From contig QEYB01001046.1 in NCBI GenBank assembly GCA_017562135.1, forward strand, positions 3,534,001-3,598,000: a stretch of DNA of 64,000 nt. Reading direction: 5' to 3'. The stretch is from Dipylidium caninum (lineage: Eukaryota; Platyhelminthes; Cestoda; Cyclophyllidea; Dipylidiidae). A model generated the notes under the pieces. The model ran no database searches. It was not told the origin of the DNA and saw only the letters and a list, made by a program, of their open reading frames with translations. Below are positions 34,823-46,398 of this stretch, piece by piece; position 1 is the first letter of the stretch; each line of letters opens with the position of its first letter. The position numbers and the translations under genes are program-made.

Positions 34823-36774
34823 TACAACAAATCTGAGGAAAAAGTGGATAAAAGTAATAAGAGAAAGATAACAGGGAGAGAAATGGCTACAACAGATTAA
34901 TAGCAAAAGCTTGATGGACAAAAAAATTTTAGGACATGAAAAGTACAACAAAATACGGCTGGGAAACAAAATCAAAATCAAACAAACTAAGGGACAATTT
35001 CCAAAAAGGACAGGAGTAAGAGATTAGAGAAATGCAAAAGATGAGAACCACGGGCAAATTAAATTTTACTACAACTGTTCTTAACAGTAGTGCAAAAAAA
35101 ATCGTGAGAGATGAACGGCAGCATGAGCAAAAAGCTGACAATAACAGAAAATTAACGACTTAAATGAAAAGAGTCGGGAAATGAATAGTAATAATCGGTG
35201 GATATAAAGAAAAAGGATAGAAGAAAAGTCCACAATAATTAGAACTTGGAAGAATTGAAAAAACCAAAATCCTAACCGTGAAGCAAAAGCGTAGAAAAAG
35301 GATTGGAGGGTCTATCGATAGCGCTATTAGGTTGCTATCATAGTCAGAACGAAATAACAAAGAAGAGCATAACCACATATGAAACAATATGCACATGCTA
35401 ATAAAAAATTTTTCTAAAGAGATAAGCCGTAACTGAAACCTAAACTTACGTCGCTAATTTTTTACCTTCAGGATAGCACACACTTGCCTCAGGTTGTGGA
35501 TATAACTTCGCCCCCACGTAAAATGAAACATGGTGAAGTCATTTACTTTCATGTAGGTTTCCTACTCCTCAACATTTCTTTTGCGTAAGGTAAAATTGGG
35601 TAATGCATTCGTGAGAGATAAAAAAATGCGAATTTTGCGTCCGCGGTACGGTCTATGCTGACGTTAGCCTAATATCTTTCAAGGTTGATACTAGCCGAGA
35701 AAGAAGCTTCAATCTTGTGGGCCTTGCGGTGGATCACAATTCACCCGCAGACATAAGCATGGAGCCCTCTGAGGCTGATACTAACCACGGACAGTGGGGT
35801 TATCTACCTCGTAATGTGAATCTGCATCGCAAGATTGCCATGAGTATCAATTTACCAATTGAACCTGAGAAGCATCTATATTTGTCTGACGTCTTCGTTC
35901 GATACTTTGAGTCGTCTAATAGACTGGTGAGTGGCATTTCCAATTCATTAGCTTGACTACGGGTGTTGGAATTAGTGCAATGTTGTGATTGGTTTGAAGA
36001 TGGTAATGTTCACAATCCCACCCTTTATATAGTTGACTCCTATCTCTCTAATTAATTTCATCCATTAAGTCTTCTGTTAGTCAAAAGTGTACTTGAACTT
36101 CGAATATATATAGGCACTTCTAGCGCTAATAAAATCGACACAAAGGGCTATTGCATTGGCTGTCACCCTATATCGCTCGTCTCCTGAGGTCTTTATATTC
36201 TACATTTAAAGTTTCACTTAATTGTTGTAAAATTTACAAAAATTTTAATCTTTCTTATATGTTTTTAAGTTTTTAATTAAATGTTGCTTTCTTTTCTGTG
36301 AAAAATATTAGTCATCCACTCTACTTTCCAACCATTTCGTTTAGTCAAATTAAAAATATCGTGAGCGCGTTTACTGATTGCTCTGCGAAGGTCTTTTTTT
36401 GGCTTGTGCGCTTTTGTGGCGCGTTTACCCGACGAGGCTTCTGTTTCCTTTGAGCATTCCGGTGCGTTCGCATTTTCATTCCCCTTAGCCTTTTGGCCCA
36501 AGCGTTAAATACCTTGTCCTTTTGCTGGTATTAATTGCTCCATCGCCCTCTACTCTTGCCGAATATCGACAACTTTCTAATCTGATTTAGCCGCTTCTAG
36601 CTTTTTGACCTCTTCGTAAATAACTAATTCTTTTTTCCAAGTTCCTTCCAGCAATTCCTGATACGTGTTAATCGTCTTATCAGACTTTATATACTTTATT
36701 TGAGTTTGAGTCATTGGAGTTTAATTGCTTTCCCAATTTCTTTAAGGATTGGAAACTGTACTATTGTAAACTCT
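34823..36774. promoter_or_regulatory. Divergent intergenic region PPP2R3 / USP7
   Basis: 1,952 bp between the PPP2R3 start codon (minus) and the USP7 start codon (plus). It contains the partial USP7 duplication at 35452-36080. The part 36081-36774 should hold the USP7 promoter; a TTTTTTCC-rich stretch ends shortly before the USP7 start. A minus-strand open frame at 36501-36277 with a basic composition is not recognisable. Confidence 0.5.
35452..36080 (+). pseudogene. Partial USP7 duplicate (part of exon 7, intron, intact exon 8)
   Basis: 629 bp that align with 40704-41332 inside USP7 in the same orientation, about 95% identical by eye. The copy starts in the middle of exon 7 (DSTHLPQVVDITSPPRKMKH), keeps the GTAGGT donor at 35553, the TTTCAAG acceptor, a fully open 243-nt exon at 35684-35926 (start VDTSRERSFNLVG, end YFESSNRL) and its GTGAGTGG donor. 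The first 230 bases differ from the gene at a single base, the rest at about 25 to 30. The exon is open here but shifted in the gene copy. It may be a tandem duplication or a misassembled haplotype. Confidence 0.85.
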
Positions 36775-39700
36775 ATGAAGGATTTGGTCGGTCAGGTTGA
36801 TTATCGCAAAGAAGACGGGATGGACGTTGACTCCAATAGAACATCAGATCTTATTGGTCAAGAAAATGTAATCTTAAATATGTCACACTTGATTATGTAG
36901 TTATGTGTATTTCGCCTTTGTTTTACTCCTTTTGAATTACTCTAATGTCTGTATTATCTTAGTTTAATCAGTTCAATGCCTCTGATTCCCAAGTGGAAGA
37001 TCTGAGTAGTGATGATGATGATCCAACACGTCCATCTGGAACAATAGATTGGCGGTTTGAAGATATAGAGGATCCTCGTGTATGTTGACCATTTTTTGTT
37101 ATATTCCTCATTTAACGTCTTAAATACTTTTTCATTTTCTCTTGTCTGTCGCTAACTTCTCAACTATTTTTCTGATTTTGCCTGCCTCAATATAATGTCA
37201 TTTATATGTCTCTTTCTGTCATTCTATAAATAATCCAGGGCACTAAATAGCACTAGTTTCAATGAACTACACATGTTAATAATAAATTTGTATTTGAAAT
37301 TAATTATTTTTATCGCTTGGGGTACAAAGGACGATATTTTATATGTTCATGGGCTTTTTCGTTTATTTTGGTCTATTTATTGTCTTTCTACTTTCTAGAA
37401 ATTTGATATGACGACGGAAATCCGGGTAAGTGGGTATTTTTCGTATAATTTTTTTGCCTTTTATTTCAAACTGTAGCCCGAAAGCATCATTGTTGATCCT
37501 GTGTATATTTTCCTGTTAATTTCTATTACGCTCACTAAGAGGGCTTAGTGTTGGACAAGCCAAACCATAAAATTTTATGTTCTATCCTATTCCTCGTTTA
37601 TAGTAAACTGTGTTTGGCTATTCTTGATCTTACATTCAGATGCTCAGTGATCCAGTGACGATTCGTTGCCTGCCTTGGAGGATATTGCTCGTATTTTCCA
37701 CTTCCCAGCATCCTTTCATGGGCATGTTCCTTCAATGTAATGACGGTTGTCCTACAACAAATTGGACCTGTAGTGCTCGTGCTACACTTCAATTAATATC
37801 GCACACCAAAGACCTCAATAAGAAATATTCAATTCGTCATTCGTTTGCTGCAAATGAGAACGATTGGGGTTATCAGGAATTTATCTCATATAATGAACTC
37901 TTCAATCCTGAGAATGGATATGTGGTGGACAAAAAATTAGTGGCAAAAATTCGAGTAGATGCGGATGCACCACATGGAATTGAATGGGACTCAAAGAAGT
38001 ACACAGGATTTGTCGGTTTGAAGAATCAAGGTGCAACGTGTTACTTAAACTCAGTACTGCAGGCTCTCTATTGCACCAATTCTCTTCGTAAAGCGGTCTT
38101 TCAGATGCCCACTGAAAGTGATGAAGCATCTACGAGCGTTCCACTTGCTTTGCAACGTACTTTCTTCGATCTCCAAACATCTGACAAGGCTGTTGGTACT
38201 GAAAAGCTTACTCGGAGTTTTGGTTGGGCCACTTGGGATACTTTTATGCAGCACGATGCGCAGGAGCTCTGTCGGGTTCTGTTAGACAATATGGAGTGCA
38301 AAATGAAAGGGACTGATGTGGAAACGGTCATTCCAGAATTGTTTTGCGGTAAAATGGTCTCGTATATCCGTTGTAAAAACGTTGAATACGAATCAAAACG
38401 AGAGGAGCAATTCTATGATCTGCAATTGAAAGTGAAAGGCAATCGTGGAGTACATGATGCTTTTAAGGAATACATACAAGTAGAAACTTTGGATTCAGAT
38501 AACAAGTATGATGCTGGCACGTTTGGGTTGCAAGATGCGGAGAAGGGTGTCAAATTTTTGCGTTTCCCGCCGGTTCTTTACTTGCAATTAATGCGTTTCC
38601 AGTATGACTTTGTGTCGTGCACTAACGTCAAAATTAACGATCGTTTTGAGTTTCCATACGACTTGGATTTAAGTGACTACCTCGTTCAAGGTACGGAGAA
38701 GACGGAGGAGCCGTTATATACAAGATATTTTTTGCAGGCCGTTCTAGTGCACTCCGGTGATCATCACGGAGGTCATTATGTGGTTTATATTAACCCTCGT
38801 GGTGACAAGAAGTGGTATCAGTTTGACGATGATGTTGTTTGCGGCTGCAGGTCGAAGGACGCCATCGAATTGGTTAGTTTTGTGAAATCGTTTCAGGCGT
38901 TTTGAATTCCCTTAATTGAAAAGAAAATCAAAGAACCTAAAAGTTATGCATATACAGTCATTTTTATTTTGGGTTAAGGATATGTTGTGTTTTTCTTTTC
39001 GTTTCCACGGTATTTTCGTTCATATGATTAACAGGCTAATTGCAGAAGTGTCCATTGTACGCAGTGATATGGCGTTCACTCATATTTGGTCTGATATTAG
39101 CTAATTTTGTCTAATCAGTGTGCTTTTATTGTTCATAGAACTACGGAACTAGCGGTAATGCTGAGTGTCGGGACTTCACGAATGCGTATATGCTAGTATA
39201 CATGGCATGCGATGCTCGAGAGAATGTGTTGTGCCCAGTGACAGATGAAATGATACCATCTAGTCTTTCGCATCGGTTCTTGGAAGAACGTCGCGCTGAA
39301 GAACAGGAACGACATGTGAAAGATCATGCCCACGAATTTGCGACCATTAACATTCTTCTGGAGGAGGATTTTTATGGGCTCCAGGTCAGTTAGCAATTGC
39401 CAATGCTGATAGGTTCGTTTCTTTTGAGTATTCTACTCAGTGGTGATGCAAAACATTCCCTATTTATATCTTTCATAAGATTTCCGATACTTATTATAGG
39501 TGATTATTAACCTGTTTCCTCAGTACAACCTGCAATAGAACGGATAAGTTCATTTCCAAAAAATATAAAATGTGCTAAATTTCACTTTACCTTGCATCAA
39601 ATTGCTCAAATCCACACTTAGAAGGCATAAATTATTACAGTCATTACGATTTTGTCATTTAACAGGGTTTTTTCCCGAAAAAATCGTATTATGAAATTTA

Positions 39701-42700
39701 TTGCTTTCCCTCCATTATCTGTGTCAAAGCTTACTTTCTTGCTTGGTCATAGTGCCCGCGAAATCGTTTTATATTAGGTAGTTCATTCATAATTTCTATT
39801 TAATTTTTTTTCTGTTTCGGCTTGCTCCTTTTACTGGATAATTCTTTTTCTTCGGACAGACTCTATAGTTATCCTATCGGTCTTTACCTCTTTAGTTGAC
39901 CATGAGTAACCTTGATTTGAAATGAATCTAGACAAAGGCATTTAGGTAATAATTTATTCTGCATTTGTTCTTGCCTATGGACAAAGATACAAACATTTGC
40001 TTACGATGCTATCCATTTTTCAACAGTTTCAAAAGCAAGCGAATTTTTAATTCTTGCTATATCGCTATTTTCCAGATTGACTACTCGTTAGTGAGCATGT
40101 GGATAGTAATCATGCAGTTGCAAAGGCAGCCACATTTTACGATAATATAAATTTTATACCAGGACCCAGGACTCCTTCGAGTCAGCGACATTCCCATTCG
40201 TTCGATTCGAATTCATCGTCAGGAAACTGAGGAAGGCAGGTTGATTGAGGAAATTGCCCGTTTTCTACAGTGGTCGCCTCGGGAATTCCATTTGTGGCGC
40301 GTTGTCTATCAGTAAATATCTTCCATTTCTCCACTGATCCGACTGTAACCCGTTCTTATGAGATTATATTTGATCTTTTATACAAAATCGTCAAATAGTT
40401 CGCTTTTTATTTGTGGCTCAAATATATCTTTAATAGGGAATCCATACGTTCGGTGGAGTTCGTTCGAAACATAACGGTGGAGTTCTCGTCAGATAGCATG
40501 ATGACTCTATGGGCTCAGCGACGAAAACAGAGTATTTGGACCGAGACGTCTGCTTCTGATTCCAATTTATATTTCTTCAAATATTTCGATGCCCCAACTG
40601 GGTACTCTATGCTACTGCGGCCATGCCGAACTACCTGCCTCGGTCCCAACAGATACTTTATCTGCTCTCTTAAACAAACGCGTGGGCCTCTCGCCCACAA
40701 CGCCGCTAACTTTTTACCTTCAGGATAGCACACACTTGCCTCAGGTTGTGGATATAACTTCGCCCCCACGTAAAATGAAACATGGTGAAGTCATTTACTT
40801 TCATGTAGGTTTCCTACTCCTCAACATTTCTTTTGCGTAAGGTAAAATTGGGTAATGCATTCGTGAGAGATAAAAAAATGCGAATTTTGCGTCCGCGGTA
40901 CGGTCTATGCTGACGTTAGCCTAATATCTTTCAAGGTTGATACTAGCCGAGAAAGAAACTTCAATCTTGTCGGGCCTTGCGGTGGATCACAATTCACCCG
41001 CAGACATTAAGCATGGAGCCTCTGAGGCTGATACTAACCGCGGTCAGTGGGGTTTTCTACCTCGTAATGTGAATCCGCATCGCAAGATTGACATGAGTAA
41101 CAATTTCCCAATTGAACCTGAGAACATCTATATTTGTCTGACGTCTTCGTTCGATACTTTGAGTGGTCTAATAGACTGGTGAGTGGCATTTCCAATTCAT
41201 TAGCTTGACTAAGAGGTGTTGGAATTAGTGCAATGTTGTGATTGGCTTGAAATTTGGTAATGTTCACAATCCACCCTTTAAATAGTTGACTTCTACCCTC
41301 TAATTAATTTCATCCATTAAGTCTTCTGTCAGCCTAGTGCATTCGAATTAATGCAATTTTTAACTGGCTCGAAATTGAGGCTTATTTTTCGGGAGACATC
41401 CTGTTTTCAGCCTCCAACGTAGCCTGTTTTTGTCGAATCATTGTAATTTCGCTTTAAGGTGGACATTCTATTGGTGGACAAGTTACGCAAAACTGATCCC
41501 GGTATCATAATCCGGGTATCATTGGAGTTGTCGTACTGGCAGTTTGCAGAACTCGTCGCCGGTTACCTTTCTACATCACCTCGTCGCCTGCAATTTTTCG
41601 TCTCACAGCCGCCTCAGACCTCTGGTCCAGTTGTCGCCGCTATTGTTAACAAGGGCACCAATGTTGTTCCTCCACAGGATCTCTATGTCAGTCTGCCAAT
41701 CCATCTCCCTTGTCCAGCGATCAAGGCAATGAGAATAGCTTTTCGCCATGTGGTGGGGCATCCCTTATCTCTGAACAATCGCATGCTGCCAAGGCTTCAG
41801 GTTCGTCTTGCGTCTTTGTTAGCTTCTTACCTAGGGGTATTGGGCGCATCATTTTGGCTTTAGGTGGTGGTGGTCATTGCCAATTTTTCCTTCCTTCAAC
41901 TTTCATATTTTATGTTACATATGCTTTGTTAGCGTTGGTTCGGAGTCTTACAGATTTTTACCTTGTGCATTAAGGAGTATATAATCGTTTTTCATTTGCA
42001 TCAATCGAAATGGTTAATATAGGAATAGAAGACTAGAGTAGCATTTAGTTAAACTTTAGAGTAGCTTAAGTCAATGATTATTAGCATGTTGCCGTGTTTA
42101 AATCTGATTGATACCTTGCAAAGCAGTATGTATCTGCACTCATACGATAAATCGGAGTCGAAAATGAGGGATTTCACCAGATATGGAATTGTATCCCATT
42201 CCTCAATTGACGTGGACACTATCCTTAACTTCTTACAGGATTCGCCAATGCTTCAGCTAGTTTGGTTGGAGCTCTCACTGCAGCCGCTCATCAGGGTCTC
42301 GCGCGTGAACCACCGGGACCGCCAGTTCCATCAACAACAAGTGCAATCCTCCGTGATTTCCTCTCCATCCCTGTCTCCGCAATGAACATTCAATGCAACA
42401 CTCCAACCAGTGTGATATCTCAAGATCGCGCTCCTCTTTCTGCGTCGCGCTACTCGAGCATGCCGAGAATTACGCCCTCTCCTTTCAGTAATCATAATTT
42501 GAATGTGCCAGCACCGCGACGTGTCTATTACGCACACACGGCCCTCCCAGTAAATCAGCTGGAGTCACTGAAGCAGATCCAGGTGGCCTTTTTCGGTCCG
42601 AAACTCACCGATCGGTTGGACTTGTGTCTCTCTGTTCCCGGTAGTGGAGCTGTCGCAGACCTCCTGGCCGAGGTTCTTTCGCACGTCACTCTTAGTGGAT

Positions 42701-43224
42701 CCGGGAAGCTGCGCCTCATGGAAATACGGTCAAACCGAATCGAGCAAATCTACGATGAGAGTCATTCACTGGAGAAAATAGATGATGGTGTGATGACGCT
42801 CCAAAGTGATATCAATGATAATCTGCGAACTGGTTTGAGGGTAGAAGAGGTACCGCGGGATGAGGAAAATTTGCAACAAGGTGATTTAGTTATCAACGCT
42901 GCCCACTTTGATGGACATGTGACTAACAACTTCGGTATACCCTTCACTGTAAGGGTGCGGAACGGTGAACTGTACAGTGACGTTAAGAAGCGAATACGTG
43001 AGCGACTTGAAGTTGTGAATGAAAAGGAGTTCGACGCCTGGAATTTCATCCTTGTTACACGGAGCAAGCCTATAAAGATTCCGAATGAGGATGATGTGAT
43101 TGTGGACACTGATTTGCTCACCAGGGATTACCTGGGATCTAAACCTTGGCTTGGTGTGGAGCACAAACCGCCAAAGCGACCTCGGTACGCGCCGAGTGAA
43201 AAGTCCATTAAAATTCATAATTAA
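36775..43224 (+). CDS. USP7: Ubiquitin-specific protease 7 (HAUSP), frame disrupted in the middle
   Basis: Nuclear deubiquitinase acting on p53/MDM2-type targets, histone regulators and others. Exons: 36775-36867, 36963-37079, 37399-37425, 37640-38872, 39139-39384, 40163-40311, 40437-40804, 40936-41178, 41459-41800, 42239-43224. An acidic N-terminus leads to a MATH/TRAF domain (LPWRILLVF to PHGIEWDSKK), then the USP catalytic domain with Cys box GLKNQGATCYLN (nucleophile codon 38039-38041, about residue 213), His box HSGDHHGGHYVVYINP and WYQFDDDVV. Ubiquitin-like repeats follow: LCYCGHAELP, LSALLNKRVGL, GSGKLRLMEIR, FGIPFTVRVRNGE, and the C-terminal activating tail KSIKIHN. Exon 7 carries an extra C in the run at 40592-40595, exon 8 has four one-base indels with an early TAA, and the frame changes once more near 41.63-41.71 kb. 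Because everything else is conserved, sequence error is the likely cause. Confidence 0.95.
40592..40595 (+). other. USP7: One-base frameshift in USP7 exon 7 (C-run)
   Basis: Upstream the frame reads NLYFFKYFD; downstream the conserved frame is LGTLCYCGHAEL, matching human SLNYCGHIY. The two frames differ by one and meet at GATGCCCCAACTG. With three Cs instead of four the spacing between FD and YCGH equals that of human USP7. The total exon length also fits phase 0 at the next donor only with one base fewer. Confidence 0.85.
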
Positions 43225-44076
43225 AGAATGAAGGGAATTTTTCCTGTTCCATTTTATCACCCTCCTGGTCTCCTCGACTGCCTTCCCACTTGTGTTTATT
43301 TGTTGACACATGAGATTTTGATTGGATAAAGTTTTCCTTGCAAGCGTTAAGGAAGGTAGTCCTACAAATTGGATGTGGTTGAGGTCCCATGGAGTCTTGC
43401 CAACATCACCTCTGCAACTCTATATTCTTTGCTTGACCCTAATTCCCCCCTGTCATCACTACCATTACGGTTCGGATATCTTGTGTTGCAACCCAATGCA
43501 AGCGATCAGGGCATTTCTGTGATCCTTTGCACAGCGTCTTTGAAAGATGGGTATTGGAACGTATATTACTTTCCTTCTCAACAGCAGGGAGGCTTCTTGT
43601 TTTGGGGAAGGTTTGTGGCTTCGGGGATTGCCCACAAGCTGGGTGCATGTCCCCATCGTCGTATCTTCCCATTGGTGGTTTGTTCGACTTATGTGGGGTG
43701 AAGGTCAGAAAGGTTTTTCTAATTATTCTCTTGGGTGGGGTGGAGCGGGGCTCCCATCATTGGTGCTGTGTTGAGTAGATTGAACTTGACGAGAAGAGGG
43801 CATGAGTTAAGGTTCGGGGTTGTGGCACTTCTCAACCTAGTGAGTGGTAGGTTGTGGCTGGGTGGCAGACTGCATACTGAGGAAGGGCATGTTGGATCTG
43901 AATAATGACTTTGCTGTTATCTAATTCCATCATGTACAAGTGCGCCCGTACAGTAGGGGGACTTAGAGTGAAAATTTTCAAGCCAGTAATGATGCAATTT
44001 AAGCAAGGATTTAACGTGCCTGCTGATTTATTTTAATTGAGTCGCTGCAACCCGGTCCCGGCGGTCACTTTGAGGA
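43225..44076. other. USP7 to calnexin intergenic region
   Basis: 852 bp between two same-strand genes. Several overlapping short open frames occur at 43370-43780 on both strands in a somewhat GC-richer patch, probably the USP7 3'UTR; none has a recognisable domain. A calnexin promoter or trans-splice acceptor would lie near the right end, but I cannot name one. Confidence 0.4.
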
Positions 44077-46398
44077 ATGTTTCGTAAGTGGGTTTCTGGT
44101 TTTCTGTGCCTTTTGGTCCTTGCGATTAGGATTGCATGTGATGAAGGGGACGCTGTATACGCATCTACATACGAGGAGGATGCAGTTGAAAATGTAGATA
44201 ACAGCTCACAAAAGGTACTTTGATTTATAAACCCCTAATGCATAGGTTGTGTTTGTGGCGCCGAGTAAACCGGAAGATGCCATACTGGCCTTGTATTTCA
44301 CTTCCCCTGGTGACATAAAAAAGTAATGAGCCTATTGAAATCTCCATTTTCAGTTTTGTCTTGTCGACGGCCAGTAAAAATGGTGTTGATGCTGAAATCT
44401 CAAAGTATGATGGAAAGTGGTCTATGGAGATTCCAAGCACAAGCGCCTTAGATCATGATTATTGTCTCGTTTTAAAATCTGAAGGCAAGCATCACGCCAT
44501 ATCCGTCGATTTTGGTTACGATTATGCCTTTGACACGGACGAGTTTGTTGTTCAATATGAAGTGAAGTTTATGAACGGCCAAACTTGCGGAGGGGCTTAT
44601 ATTAAACTGTTGTCTGCGTCTCCAGACATCAATTTGGTAAGAACATTTCATTTTAATGAAATTAAGACGAGTTTCAATGATAAGACACCCTACACCATAA
44701 TGTTTGGTCCGGACAAATGTGGAATGACCTCGAAGGTATGCATGTGCATTTACCCATTTTCCGTAGTTACATTTTATATTTCGCCACAAAAACCCCAAGA
44801 CTGATGAAATCCAGGAAAAGCATATGGATCAGCCGACAATGGCCCTAGAGTCTATTTTTACTGACAAGAAGACGCATTTATTTACATTGGGTAGTTTTGT
44901 TTAAAAATCTAGATTTTGGTAGTAACCCGATCCGATAACTCCTTTGAGGTGTACATTGATCAGTCCCTGGTGAAATCTGGCAATCTCCTCAGCGATTTTG
45001 TGTAATTACCTAATTTTACTTTATATTTACTACTTTTGATCTTATAGACCACCTGTGGTTCCACCACTGGAAATTGATGACCCGGAAGATAAGAAGCCAG
45101 AAACGTGGGATGACCGTGAGAAGATTCCTGACACTCATGCAAAGAAGCCAGATGATTGGGACGAGTCAGCTCCCCAATTCATTATCGATGAGGATGCGAT
45201 AATGCCTGACGGCTGGCTTCTAGACACGCCGAAACTAGTACCTGATCCCGACGCGAAAAGACCTAGTGACTGGAATACAGAGACTGATGGCGAATGGGAA
45301 CCTCCCATGGTTGATAATCCTGACTGTCAGTCCGCTCCTGGTTGTGGACCTTGGCACAAACCAAATAAGGTGAATCCCAACTATAAAGGCAAATGGTCAC
45401 CTCCTATGATATCCAACCCTAAATATGATGGTATTTGGAAACCGAAAAAAATTCCAAACCCGAATTACTATGAGGATAAACATCCATATCGGATGACACC
45501 TATCGTAAGTCATATTTAAGAGCACTTACGAGTCCATGTGAGACTAATTAACGGTGTTATGTCTCCATAGCGTGCCCTTGGTTTGGAGTTATGGTCCATG
45601 TCGGCGGAAATTGCTTTCGACAATTTCTACGTAGGAACTTCGAAGAAAGGTGCCGATAGCTTTGCAGCAGATACTTGGGTCCTTAAGAATTTGGCTGAGA
45701 AGGAATCTGCGGTCAGTGGGGTAGGCTTACTTTCGAATCATTTGTCATGTTTAGTATTATCACCTGTGACTTCAGGATTATGGTTGATCCTTTATCACGG
45801 ATGTTTTTTTACAGCAGATTTTGCTTTTGTTTGTTGTAGAAAAGTGTAGTTGATGCCATCGTTGAAGTGGTTTCTGAAAACCCTTGGTTCGTGGCGACGG
45901 GTACTGCCGGTTGTTTCCTGATAATTGCTTGTTTACTTTATTGCTGCTGTCACTCGACCACCAAGAATGACGGTGCCTGCCATAAGAAGACCGACGAGCC
46001 AGTCGCCGATAGCAGTGCGGATATCGGTGTAGATGCTGACAAGGCAGCCAATGCTGAAAGTCAAGAAGGTGATGTCGTTGAGGATGAGGAACAAGTGGCA
46101 GTGGAAAGCGACGAAGGGGACGGTGAGAATGTAATGGAGGAACAGGAGTTGCAGAAGGGAGAAAAGGTAAAAAAAGTTGTGACCATTCCTTTGTTAAATG
46201 TAATGGAATTTTGTTCTATTTGCTCATGGTGCGCACTGAACTTTTTTTTAGTACTCTAGATTGCCTATGCGTTCAACTTATTATTGCTCGTGAAGCAAAT
46301 CATTTGCACGTACATAAGCTTTGCCATAATGCCATGTTATCCGCCTTATATTTCAGCCCAAACCTCCAACCGTTCGCCAGAGAATTCGCAAGGAGTAA
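44077..46398 (+). CDS. CANX: Calnexin, ER lectin chaperone
   Basis: Membrane-bound lectin that folds monoglucosylated glycoproteins in the ER. Exon 1 (44077-44214) starts with a signal peptide, [20 protein letters not shown]. Exon 2 is 44246-44292, exon 3 44354-44636, then a 30-nt intron (44637-44666), followed by exons 44667-44735, about 44770-44887, about 44911-45001, 45050-45504, about 45571-45717, about 45840-46165 and 46358-46398. The lectin domain shows [31 protein letters not shown] and [11 protein letters not shown]. The P-domain has type 1 repeats such as [13 protein letters not shown] and AKKPDDWDE and type 2 repeats such as [37 protein letters not shown] follows, then one membrane span ([19 protein letters not shown]), an acidic cytosolic tail and the basic end RQRIRKE, like the mammalian RKPRRE retention signal. 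The joint near 44.89 kb implies a 22 or 23-nt intron that is off by one base. Confidence 0.95.
44637..44666 (+). other. CANX: 30-nt intron in calnexin
   Basis: GTAAGA donor after TTG and ATTAAG acceptor before ACG AGT TTC. The length is a multiple of three with no stop, so the intron could be read through, but only removal gives [17 protein letters not shown], matching human [17 protein letters not shown] in length. Confidence 0.8.

Noticed and set aside
35717..35956. The open frame in the upstream copy as a separate small gene
   Set aside because: It is the duplicated USP7 exon plus read-through into its intron, not an independent gene.
43369..43778. Overlapping frames on both strands downstream of USP7
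   Set aside because: Four frames are open together, which indicates low stop density and not coding; probably USP7 3'UTR.
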